Shown one piece after another: positions 31,596-39,003 of a stretch of 48,952 nt of DNA. Source of the stretch: CAZADA01 sp964526675 (GTDB lineage: Bacteria > Pseudomonadota > Alphaproteobacteria > Caulobacterales > Maricaulaceae). Position 1 is the stretch's first letter, and each line of letters opens with the position of its first letter. Below the pieces are notes generated by a model. The model searched no databases. It saw only the letters and a program-made list of their open reading frames with translations, and was not told the origin of the DNA. The position numbers and the translations under genes were made by a program. The stretch is from positions 1 through 48,952 of the forward strand of contig CAZGLY010000024.1 in NCBI GenBank assembly GCA_964526675.1, in the 5' to 3' direction.

Positions 31596-34031
31596 CTAGG
31601 GCGCAACGGGCTCGAGAACCAGCTCGTTGCGCGTCGCGGCGCGGATCGCCTCGTCGCTGAACCACCAATAAACCTCCGCGTCCGGATCGAGCCAATCGCG
31701 CACTTGGTCCGCGAGATGGCGGCTGAACACGCGCCCGACGACCCCGCCGGGCACCACCGCGCGCACTTTGTCGGGATCGTTGAGATCCGCCGTCATCCGC
31801 AGCGATGCGGCCCAATACGGATCGAACGGCCGCGCAAAGGGATAAAGCGCTCGGTGCAACGTCTCGCCCGATCCCGGCATCGCGACGTCCCGATTGCCGG
31901 TCAGCCGGCCGACGAGCCCGTCCAGCCGCAGCGGCCCGCGGAAGCGGACACGGTGGACGGCGCCCCAGCGCCAATTGCGCGGCGTCGGGCCGTAACGCTC
32001 CGTCAGCGCCGCGCGCGCCGCTTCCCCCGCGCGACGGATGAGGATGGGCAGATCCTCGACCTCCTCCGTGCGCGCGTCATCAAACCAAGGCGACGCGCCC
32101 GCTTGGAGCATGCTCGCAAACCGCTCGTGCCAGACATACCAATTGCTGAGCATCTCAGCCGTCAGTTCAGGGCCCAGATCGTCCTCATAGGTGAGCCGCG
32201 CCAGCTGACGAATGATCTCCTGAAACACCGTCGGCGCCGGCGTATCCACACGGTCGCGGTGGTCCCACGCGCTCAAGATGGCGCCGAGATCCGCCGTCTC
32301 CGGCGCCGCCGCCAAGGCCTGCGCCAGCGTCGGCGCCGCCTCCCGCGCGAACACATTCAGGTCGTCATGATGCGCCGCCCAGGCGTCTGCGGCCGTCACC
32401 GTGCCCGCTCGGTCAAACAGCTCCTGCATCCGGCGATAGCGGAAGCCCGGCGACGCATATGTGGTGTAGACATAAGGGAAGTCGCGGGACGCGGTCATGT
32501 GGTTGGCCGTGCCGGTCCACCCCCGCGGCGGATCGATCTCCCCCGGCATGGCGGCGCCCGGCACAAAGCCCGCCCACGCGTCCTCGGCAGTGACGTCGAG
32601 GGGCGTCATGCCGTCGCCGCGCACGCGGATCGGCGCAGCGCCCGTGGCGCGTCGCGCCACGCGCCCCGTCACGTCACCGACCACGAAGTTCAGGCTGAGG
32701 GTTTTGATGTCCTCGACCACGGCCAGCGCCTCGTCCACCGATCGCGCGGTCATCAGCCGATCGATGCCAATCCCCGGCGGTTGGAGTTCCGCGGCCGCCC
32801 AGCGCACCGTCATGACGACGTCGGGGTTCGGCGTCAGCCCATGGTCGCTGATCACGGGACCCCGGCGCGTAAACCGAATGCGCAGCGGTTCGTCCCGGAA
32901 GCCGTCGGCGTCCGCGACCTCGCCCTCATCGGCCTTGATCCGAATGACCTCATCGATCGTGACGAACGGAAACGACGCGTCGCCCTCGACGTAGCGTCCC
33001 GCGTCCTCGGGATCGACAGCCTCCACATAGAGGTCGATGACATCGGCGTACGCGTTGGTGACGCCGAAAGCCACGTGCTCGTTGCGGCCGATCAAGATCC
33101 CCGGCAAGCCGGCATTGACGCCCACGACCCGCAACTCCGGCGTGATCAACCCGACGGGGTGCCAAAGGCCCGGCAAATCCCGGATGTCCAAATGAGGATC
33201 GTTGGTGACGATCGCCGCGGACGCGCCGGCCTTCGCGCCGCTGATCGCCCAATTGTTGCTGCCGCCCACCCCAAGGTGCGTCCACCCGTCAGCCCAAGCG
33301 GCCGCGGTCGCCCGCGCCACGCCGGGTGCGGCCGACGCGACGCGACGAGGAGCCGCCTGGGCGCGCAGACCCGCGTCATCGGGATTGATCGCCAAGGGCG
33401 CGATTTCCGCAAAGCGCTCCGGCCCCAGCTGCTCCAACATGGCCTGGGCGACGAGCTCCGCGCTGAAGTTCGCGGAGTTGCCCCAAGCGCTGAGATAGAT
33501 GATCGCCAACACATCCGCCGGCGCCCAGGGCTCCGGCGACACGCCGGCCAGCCGCAACGCCAACGGATGTTCGTCGGGATGATCGGCGATGTAGGCGTTC
33601 AGCCCATCAAGAAACGCCTGGATCGCCGTCGACGATGACGCGTCGAGCTTCTCCACATGGGCCTGCGCCAAGCGGTAAAAGCCGATCACGCGCGCCTGAC
33701 GGTCGAGCTTGAGCACCGCGTCCTCGGGGCCGGCGCCAAACACCTCCGCCAAGCGCCCCTGCGCCGCCCGCTTGGCCAGTTCGACTTGGAACAGCCGATC
33801 CTGACCCACGACGAATCCCTGGCCGCGCAGCGCATCCTCAACCGTCTCAGCATGGATGTACGCCATGCCCTTAGCGTCGCGGCGCACCGTGACAGGAGCG
33901 CCGAGACCCGTGAGCATCACGGAGCCGTTGGTTTGACGAGCGTTCACGCGCGGGGCGGCGATCCACGCCGCGATCGACGCCGTGGCCGCGACCGCCGCAA
34001 CGCCGCCCACGATCAGGCTGATCAGACGCAT
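31596..34031 (-). CDS. Penicillin acylase family (Ntn) amidohydrolase
   Basis: An 811-residue precursor of the N-terminal-nucleophile acylases. It starts with a hydrophobic export or anchor segment (MRLISLIVGGVAAVAATASIA). The alpha-subunit region follows (VTVRRDAKGMAYIHAETVEDALRGQGFVVGQDRLFQVELAKR), then the self-processing junction GVGG-SNNWAISG with nucleophile Ser258. The beta chain has NDPHLDIRDLPGLWHPVGL, GVNAGLPGILIGRNEHVAFGVTNAYADV and NHMTASRDFPYVYT. Relatives cleave beta-lactam side chains, acyl-homoserine lactones or other amides; the substrate here is not known. The ATG at 34031 follows GGAG at eight bases. An assembly gap begins 48 bp upstream, so its promoter region is incomplete. 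Confidence 0.93.
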   Translation of the reverse strand: MRLISLIVGGVAAVAATASIAAWIAAPRVNARQTNGSVMLTGLGAPVTVRRDAKGMAYIHAETVEDALRGQGFVVGQDRLFQVELAKRAAQGRLAEVFGAGPEDAVLKLDRQARVIGFYRLAQAHVEKLDASSSTAIQAFLDGLNAYIADHPDEHPLALRLAGVSPEPWAPADVLAIIYLSAWGNSANFSAELVAQAMLEQLGPERFAEIAPLAINPDDAGLRAQAAPRRVASAAPGVARATAAAWADGWTHLGVGGSNNWAISGAKAGASAAIVTNDPHLDIRDLPGLWHPVGLITPELRVVGVNAGLPGILIGRNEHVAFGVTNAYADVIDLYVEAVDPEDAGRYVEGDASFPFVTIDEVIRIKADEGEVADADGFRDEPLRIRFTRRGPVISDHGLTPNPDVVMTVRWAAAELQPPGIGIDRLMTARSVDEALAVVEDIKTLSLNFVVGDVTGRVARRATGAAPIRVRGDGMTPLDVTAEDAWAGFVPGAAMPGEIDPPRGWTGTANHMTASRDFPYVYTTYASPGFRYRRMQELFDRAGTVTAADAWAAHHDDLNVFAREAAPTLAQALAAAPETADLGAILSAWDHRDRVDTPAPTVFQEIIRQLARLTYEDDLGPELTAEMLSNWYVWHERFASMLQAGASPWFDDARTEEVEDLPILIRRAGEAARAALTERYGPTPRNWRWGAVHRVRFRGPLRLDGLVGRLTGNRDVAMPGSGETLHRALYPFARPFDPYWAASLRMTADLNDPDKVRAVVPGGVVGRVFSRHLADQVRDWLDPDAEVYWWFSDEAIRAATRNELVLEPVAP

Positions 34032-34078
34032 CACACTCACTCCATGACTGACAATCGAGGCGTCGGGCGTCGCCAGAG

Positions 34079-34178
34079 NNNNNNNNNNNNNNNNNNNNNN
34101 NNNNNNNNNNNNNNNNNNNNNNNNNNNNNNNNNNNNNNNNNNNNNNNNNNNNNNNNNNNNNNNNNNNNNNNNNNNNNN
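34079..34178. other. Assembly gap (100 Ns)
   Basis: Exactly 100 unknown bases, the usual placeholder for a scaffold join of unknown true size. The sequence between the acylase start (34031) and the receptor stop (34212) is therefore incomplete, and genes or repeats may be missing. Reading frames that appear to pass through the Ns are not real evidence of coding. Confidence 0.97.
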
Positions 34179-34211
34179 AAACCGCATGACAGGTCCTAGG
34201 CCCCCGCGCGC

Positions 34212-37091
34212 CTAGAGTTCAAGGCTCGCCCGTACAAAGAAGAACCGACCGCGCACGTCATACACCGAGGCCTCCGTGAAGAAGATGTTCCCCGGCGTGG
34301 GCGCGAACGGCGGCTCATTGTTGAGCACATTGTCGACGCCGACGGTCAGATCGACCTGACGTCCCGCCGGCTCCAGCCGAACGCTGCCCGACAAATCCCA
34401 ATAGACTTCCGGATCCACCTCCAACAGCGCGCTTTGCTCGCGCGTCAACGCGTTGTCGATCGTGGATTCGCCAATGTAGCGGACCTGGGTGAACCCCGTG
34501 AACGGGCCGACGCTGTAGATCCCGTTGAGGTTCCACTGAACGTCGGCGTTGCCCACCTCCCCGGCGAGATCAATCGGCACGGCGCCGGCGGCCCCGGGCG
34601 TTTGCGTGAACTCATCCAGGAAGGTCGCCACCCAGCGCAAACGCAGGTCCCCCGGCGCGTTTGCGTACCCCAAAGGCGCGCCGAGACGGCTCAGCGGCGT
34701 GTCATAGACAATCTCGACGTCGAGGCCGCTGGTCTCGAACGTGTCGAGGTTCTCAAACTCCGATGTGACGGTTTGGATCTCTCCCGACAGCGGGTTGCGC
34801 TCAATCTGGCCGCAAAACGCGTTCGGGAACGTCGCGGCGCCAAAGCACTGATTGATGATTTCCTGGGGCGCCACCGCGACGATCGCGTCTTCTATGTCAA
34901 TCTGGAACCAGTCCAGCGAAAGCGAGAAGCCCTCAAGCCATTGCGGCCGGTAGACCAAACCGATGGTGAAGGTGTCCGCGGACTCCTCATCGAGATCGGG
35001 ATTGCCGGTGATGTTGGAGAAGTTGAACCCGAGGCCTGAGGGAACGTTGGGCGGAATGCCGGCGGCCGCGCAGTTGGTCTCCTCAACGGAACCTTCGAGC
35101 GGATTCTGACACGGATCATCCACGAACAGCACGCCGCCGCCGCCAGCTTGAAACAGCTCACGCAGGTTCGGCGCGCGAATGTCGCGCGAGACGCTGCCGC
35201 GCAGACGCAAGTCCGGAATGGGCGCCCACGAGGAGCCAACTTTCCAGGTCGTCACGCCGCCAACCGTCGAATAATCGGTATAGCGGGCCGCCACGTTGAC
35301 GCTCAGTTCGTCGACGAACGGCTTGTCGGCGATCAGCGGAATGTTCGCCTCGCCAAAGATCTCCCAAAGATCGAAGCTGCCATCGATCGGGAAAAATGGA
35401 TTGAGGAAGGTGTCGCCCGCCGTCACCCGCTCGTCGACCGCGCTCTCGATCGACTCATCGCGGTACTCAAAGCCCGCCGCAACCGCCAACGGCCCCGCGG
35501 GCAGCGCAAACGCCTCGCCCGCCACTTCGGCCGCCGCCACGATTTGCTCCAGTTGGGCGTCCTCCACGACGGTCGGATCAAAGACAAAATCGACCGCCTC
35601 GGGCGAGGCTTGGCCCGAGCCGAACACGTTCAGCGGCGCGCACGGCGCCACGCACTCAAACAAGGGCTGGCCCGTGATCGGGCTCACCGCCCCCACCGCC
35701 GCAAGGAAGTTCGAGGTGATCAGTTGGTTGGGATAGACCGCCTCGGAGTCCGTGCGGCCAAATTGGCCATAGGCGCTCCATCGCCAGGTCTCTTGGAACG
35801 TTCCTTCCAGGCCGCCGGCGATGCGGTAGGTCTGACGCTCAAGGGTCTGGTCGATCGGGGGCAAGTCGGTAAACGCGCGCGACAAGATGAACGCCTGTTC
35901 GCCAGCGTCGAACACGCCCTGGGCGACGCCGGGCGGCACGGCGGGACTGTTGACCGGCACAATCACCGCGTCCGACGGCGTGAAGAAGTAGAACGACTGC
36001 CGCTGCTCGGCTTCCGTGTCAGCGTAGGTGGCCTCCGCAAAGGCGGTGAGCGTATTCGTCAACGCGTAGGACGCCGTACCCGTGACCGCTAAGCGCTCCA
36101 AGGGCACGGTTTGCTGCAGCGTTTCTTCGAAGTTTTGGGTCACGCCGTCGCCGCCGATCGCCAGGCCCTCCGCGCCCGTGCCCACAATCATGCCCGGGTT
36201 AAACGGCGCCAGTCCGCCTTGGGGCGTGAACTGCTGGGGCAATCCCGTCGCCGGGTCGATGAAGAACCCGCCTGTGGTGGTCAGCGGCACGCCCTGCTCG
36301 GTGACGACGAAGATGCCGACATCTTGGGCGACGATTTGCGCGGGCACGCCGTCATTGGGGCCCATGTCCGCCGCGTTGGGGATCAGCGCGGTTCCGCGGG
36401 AGGAGAAGTCGCGATCGCCCTGGCGAAAGCCACTGCGGTCTTCATAATCGAGGCCCACCGACACGTGTCCTCGCCCTTGCGCGAAGCGCGTTCCCGCAGC
36501 GAGGGAGAAGAGCCCCTGCTCGCTGTCGCCTTCTTGCGAGATGCCGCCCTGGAGTGTCGCCCTGAGGCCTTCAAAGTCTTCATCGTAGATCACGTTGACG
36601 ACGCCCGACACCGCGTCGGACCCGTACACCGCCGACGCCCCGCCGGTCACCACTTCAACGCGCTCGATCAACGCGGTGGGCAGGACGTTGAAGTCGACGG
36701 CCAAGTCGCGGCTCGCGCCAAACACAAAACGGCGGCCGTTGACCAAGGTCAGCGCGCGGTTCGCGCCAAGCCCCCTCAAATCAATGACGTTCGCGCCGCC
36801 ATTGATCAGATTGATGCCGGTGCTGTCCGGCGTCACAGCCGAATTGAAGGCCGGCAGCTCGTTCAAAATGTCGGCAATGTCAGCGCCGCCCCGGTACTCA
36901 TACTGCGACGCCCCGAGCACGGTCACCGGACTGGGGGCCGCGAAGCCGTCGGTGATGGTGCGTGAGCCGGTGATGGCGATGCGCTCCACATCGTCGTCGC
37001 CGTCGTTGCTGTCTTGACCGTGCGCGCCGCCGCCTGCGCACAGCGCCATGGCCGTCGCGGCGATCACGCAGCGTTTCGTCCCCGTGAGCAT
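34212..37091 (-). CDS. TonB-dependent outer-membrane receptor
   Basis: A 959-residue receptor with a signal peptide (hydrophobic 8-19, probable cut near AHG/Q). A short acidic stretch and VERIAITGSRTITDGF precede the plug domain (SPVTVLGASQYEYRGGADIADILNELPAF; IDLRGLGANRALTLVNGRRFVFG; ERVEVVTGGASAVYGSDAVSGVVNVI). A long beta-barrel follows, with SVSRDIRAPNLRELFQAGGGG and a C-terminus FFFVRASLEL ending in Leu rather than the usual Phe. Such receptors import large substrates using TonB energy. The plug is of the type common in Caulobacter and other Gram-negatives that take up plant or peptide compounds, but the ligand is unknown. I start at ATG 37091 (GGGGA upstream); GTG 37103 is the alternative. 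The neighbour on its downstream side is lost in the assembly gap. Confidence 0.93.
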   Translation of the reverse strand: MLTGTKRCVIAATAMALCAGGGAHGQDSNDGDDDVERIAITGSRTITDGFAAPSPVTVLGASQYEYRGGADIADILNELPAFNSAVTPDSTGINLINGGANVIDLRGLGANRALTLVNGRRFVFGASRDLAVDFNVLPTALIERVEVVTGGASAVYGSDAVSGVVNVIYDEDFEGLRATLQGGISQEGDSEQGLFSLAAGTRFAQGRGHVSVGLDYEDRSGFRQGDRDFSSRGTALIPNAADMGPNDGVPAQIVAQDVGIFVVTEQGVPLTTTGGFFIDPATGLPQQFTPQGGLAPFNPGMIVGTGAEGLAIGGDGVTQNFEETLQQTVPLERLAVTGTASYALTNTLTAFAEATYADTEAEQRQSFYFFTPSDAVIVPVNSPAVPPGVAQGVFDAGEQAFILSRAFTDLPPIDQTLERQTYRIAGGLEGTFQETWRWSAYGQFGRTDSEAVYPNQLITSNFLAAVGAVSPITGQPLFECVAPCAPLNVFGSGQASPEAVDFVFDPTVVEDAQLEQIVAAAEVAGEAFALPAGPLAVAAGFEYRDESIESAVDERVTAGDTFLNPFFPIDGSFDLWEIFGEANIPLIADKPFVDELSVNVAARYTDYSTVGGVTTWKVGSSWAPIPDLRLRGSVSRDIRAPNLRELFQAGGGGVLFVDDPCQNPLEGSVEETNCAAAGIPPNVPSGLGFNFSNITGNPDLDEESADTFTIGLVYRPQWLEGFSLSLDWFQIDIEDAIVAVAPQEIINQCFGAATFPNAFCGQIERNPLSGEIQTVTSEFENLDTFETSGLDVEIVYDTPLSRLGAPLGYANAPGDLRLRWVATFLDEFTQTPGAAGAVPIDLAGEVGNADVQWNLNGIYSVGPFTGFTQVRYIGESTIDNALTREQSALLEVDPEVYWDLSGSVRLEPAGRQVDLTVGVDNVLNNEPPFAPTPGNIFFTEASVYDVRGRFFFVRASLEL

Positions 37092-37219
37092 CCGTTTCCC
37101 CACCCTTTAGTGTTCTATAACAACACACTGACACAGGGCGGTGTGGCTGCACAGTTCAAGACGCCACACGCGACGTCGAAAGTGACGCGCGCGCGAGCCC
37201 CGCCGCCGGCCTCCAGCGC

Positions 37220-37248
37220 TTGCGCCCGACGCACGCCGCCGGTAGACA
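37220..37248 (+). promoter_or_regulatory. Weak candidate promoter for ndk
   Basis: TTGCGCC (37220-37226), 14 bp, GGTAGACA (37241-37248): 4 of 7 and 5 of 8 against the Caulobacter-type elements. It is the only candidate I see in the 295-bp region between the receptor and ndk starts. On the other strand an AT-rich patch near 37110-37126 (GTGTT-N7-AACAC around TTATAG) may hold the receptor promoter. Confidence 0.28.
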
Positions 37249-37386
37249 CCGCATCGCGCGCGACGCGTCGCGCCTTCGCCCGTCGTCCAACCTCAGCCTC
37301 CCGACGCCGCGCGCCGGGCCGGCTCAACCCCCCTTCATCCGTCGGACGCTGCGTGCGTCCGCGCGACAACCAATCGGAGACGCGCA

Positions 37387-37809
37387 ATGGCCGTCGAACG
37401 CACTTTGTCCATCCTCAAGCCCGATTGCACGGCGCGCAATTTGACCGGCGCCGTCAACGCCATGATCGAAGCCGCGGGCCTGCGCATTGTCGGCCAAAAG
37501 CGGATTTGGATGACCCGCGCGCAGGCGGAGGCGTTCTACGCCGAGCACAAGGAGCGGCCATTTTACGGTGAGCTGGTGGGGTTCATGACGTCCGGCCCCG
37601 TCGTGGTGCAAGTGTTGGAGGGCGAGGACGCGGTGGCCAAGCACCGTGAGGTGATGGGCGCGACGGATCCCGCCAAAGCCGACGCCGGCACCATCCGCAA
37701 AGAACACGCGAAATCGATTGGCGAAAACACCTGCCATGGGTCCGACAGCGCTGAGAGCGCCGCGCGTGAAGTGTCATTCTTCTTCGCGCTGGACGAAATC
37801 GTCGGCTAA
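37387..37809 (+). CDS. ndk: Nucleoside diphosphate kinase
   Basis: A 140-residue enzyme that equalises nucleoside di- and triphosphate pools through a phosphohistidine. Motifs: ERTLSILKPDCTARNLTGAVNAMIEAAGLRIVGQKRI, FYAEHKERPFYGELVGFMTSGPVV, VMGATDPAKADAGTIRKEHA, and the active-site NTCHGSDSAESAAREVSFFF with the catalytic His. Length is normal. GGAG lies seven bases before the ATG. It stands alone, divergent from the TonB receptor, and is followed by a GC-rich hairpin shared with the convergent ArsR-SRPBCC gene. Confidence 0.98.
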   Translation: MAVERTLSILKPDCTARNLTGAVNAMIEAAGLRIVGQKRIWMTRAQAEAFYAEHKERPFYGELVGFMTSGPVVVQVLEGEDAVAKHREVMGATDPAKADAGTIRKEHAKSIGENTCHGSDSAESAAREVSFFFALDEIVG

Positions 37810-37822
37810 CGCGGAAGCGCTT

Positions 37823-37846
37823 GGGACGCGGCGCCCGCCGCGTCCC
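37823..37846. terminator. GC-rich hairpin between ndk and the convergent regulator gene
   Basis: A perfect 10-bp stem, GGGACGCGGC (37823-37832) and GCCGCGTCCC (37837-37846), with a four-base loop GCCC. It lies 13 bp after the ndk stop and 24 bp after the stop of the opposing gene, so it may serve both. There is no T tract, so intrinsic termination is plausible rather than proven. Confidence 0.5.
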
Positions 37847-37870
37847 GCTGCAGCGCCCGCCGCGTGGCCG

Positions 37871-38638
37871 TCAGCCATCGGCCTCCTCGGCGGTGGGCAA
37901 TGGGATGTTGAGCGGTTCGCCGGTCTCCAGCCACGTCTTGAGACCGTTCATGGTAATCGCCCAGCCCTCGCGGATCTCGCCGTCGCCCTCGCTCAATCCT
38001 TCATGGATCAGGGTGAGTTTGCACACCCCGCCCATGGGCTCGATGAGGTAGGTCACCATGGTGCGCGGCCCCGGCGTCGCGCCCCAACGTGGAACGAAGG
38101 TCGTCACGAGCTTGCGCGGCGGGTCGCTCTCCACGACGACGCCCTCCAGCATCACGGAACCGTCCGGCGCGATGTATTGGTAGGGGCTGTCTTCAGCCCA
38201 ATCGCTCTCGACGCGCGCGTTAAACTCGAAATGGACGGTGTCATCGGGATCCGTCAGCGCGCGCCAGAGGCGCTCTTGAGTGGTGCGGATGTAGGTGATC
38301 AATCGAAAATCCTGCGCGCCCATAGGGTGTCCCTCCGTCTCTAAGCGCCACTTCAGATTCGCCAACCGCTTCGCATAAGGGCGCACGATCGGGGCGATCC
38401 ACCGGTCCGCAAGCGCCTGGATCGGCGCCGCGTTCAGATGGACATGCCGAAACCGGCCCGCCTTGCGGCTGGTGACCAAAGACGCCTCCTCCAGCACCTT
38501 CACGTGTTTCATCACCACGAAGCGCGTCACGCCCAACGCCGCCTCAAGCTCCGACACCGTCAGGCCGTCGGACACCCGCAGCGCGTCCAGGATGTCGCGA
38601 CGCACAGGCTCCGCCAGCGCCCGGAAGACCGCGTCCAT
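37871..38638 (-). CDS. ArsR-type regulator fused to an SRPBCC (AHSA1-like) domain
   Basis: A 255-residue fusion. Residues 1-90 are an ArsR winged helix (MDAVFRALAEPVRRDILDALR; LTVSELEAALGVTRFVVMKHVKVLEEASLV). Residues about 110-245 are an AHSA1-like START fold (FRLITYIRTTQERLWRALTDPDDTVHFEF ... GVCKLTLIHEGL ... GWAITMNGLKTWLETGE). In many bacteria these are two adjacent genes; here they are one. The metal-sensing ELCVCDL motif is absent, so a hydrophobic ligand in the SRPBCC pocket is a more likely signal. An ATG seven codons upstream (38659) falls inside the promoter spacer described below and lacks a ribosome binding site, so I take 38638, the predicted transcription start itself. Convergent with ndk. 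Confidence 0.85.
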   Translation of the reverse strand: MDAVFRALAEPVRRDILDALRVSDGLTVSELEAALGVTRFVVMKHVKVLEEASLVTSRKAGRFRHVHLNAAPIQALADRWIAPIVRPYAKRLANLKWRLETEGHPMGAQDFRLITYIRTTQERLWRALTDPDDTVHFEFNARVESDWAEDSPYQYIAPDGSVMLEGVVVESDPPRKLVTTFVPRWGATPGPRTMVTYLIEPMGGVCKLTLIHEGLSEGDGEIREGWAITMNGLKTWLETGEPLNIPLPTAEEADG

Positions 38639-38644
38639 GGGGTC

Positions 38645-38672
38645 ATTATGTGACTTCATCGTTACGTGTCAA
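38645..38672 (-). promoter_or_regulatory. Promoter of the ArsR-SRPBCC gene, predicting a leaderless mRNA
   Basis: On the minus strand: TTGACA (38672-38667, perfect -35), 16 bp, CATAAT (38650-38645, 5 of 6 for the -10). Six bases then separate the -10 from the A of the ATG at 38638, which is where transcription would begin. The predicted mRNA therefore starts at or next to its initiation codon, and no ribosome binding site is present. Confidence 0.65.
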
Positions 38673-38683
38673 TATCGTTACGT
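38658..38683 (-). repeat. Tandem 10-bp direct repeat at the ArsR-SRPBCC promoter
   Basis: ACGTAACGAT occurs twice on the minus strand (38683-38674 and 38667-38658), 16 bp apart start to start. One copy lies just upstream of the -35 and the other starts at its last base and fills half the -35/-10 spacer. This placement suits binding of a repressor, most simply the ArsR protein itself. The spacing is about one and a half helical turns. Inferred from position. Confidence 0.6.
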
Positions 38684-38762
38684 ATGATCGCGCCGTCAGC
38701 TCTGGCGCACGCGACGGTTCCGCGACGGGGCGTCGACGTCACCGCCGAAGTCGCCCCTGGCC

Positions 38763-38791
38763 TTTACGTTCTGTGCGGAGGGCGCCAGATA
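38763..38791 (+). promoter_or_regulatory. Candidate promoter of tRNA-Gly
   Basis: TTTACGT (38763-38769), 14 bp, GCCAGATA (38784-38791): 5 of 7 and 6 of 8 against the Caulobacter-type elements, about 22 bp before the mature tRNA 5' end. Pattern evidence only. Confidence 0.4.
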
Positions 38792-38813
38792 AGGACGCTG
38801 AGCGCGCGCCAGC

Positions 38814-38887
38814 GCGGGTATAGCACAATGGTAGTGCAGCAGCCTTCCAAGCTGAGGATGTCGGTTCGATTCCGTCTACCCGCTCCA
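38814..38887 (+). tRNA. tRNA-Gly (anticodon TCC)
   Basis: A 74-base tRNA with encoded CCA. The acceptor stem pairs GCGGGTA with TACCCGC, followed by discriminator T and CCA. The anticodon stem-loop around CTTCCAA places TCC as anticodon, reading GGA/GGG glycine codons. The T arm carries GGTTCGATTCC. No duplicated 3' end or integrase gene is seen nearby, so there is no sign of an element integrated here. Confidence 0.95.
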
Positions 38888-39003
38888 CGCGCTGTGCAAC
38901 GGCGGTCGTTCTACTGACGGCGCCGCGCGGCGCGTGTGCGTGATCAAACCGGCGCGAAACGCTCACGATCCGGGGACGGCGGGGCGTAACGCGTGGCGAG
39001 CGT

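Noticed and set aside
34032..34211. Reading frames passing through the N run on both strands.
   Set aside because: They exist only because unknown bases are read as open codons; the acylase start is firmly set at 34031.
38920..38933. 14-bp GC palindrome (GCGCCGC-GCGGCGC) after tRNA-Gly as a terminator.
   Set aside because: It has no T tract and no loop. GC-only palindromes of this size are expected at this base composition.
38814..39003. tRNA-Gly as an integration site for a mobile element.
   Set aside because: There is no integrase gene, no duplicated tRNA 3' end and no change in coding style beside it.
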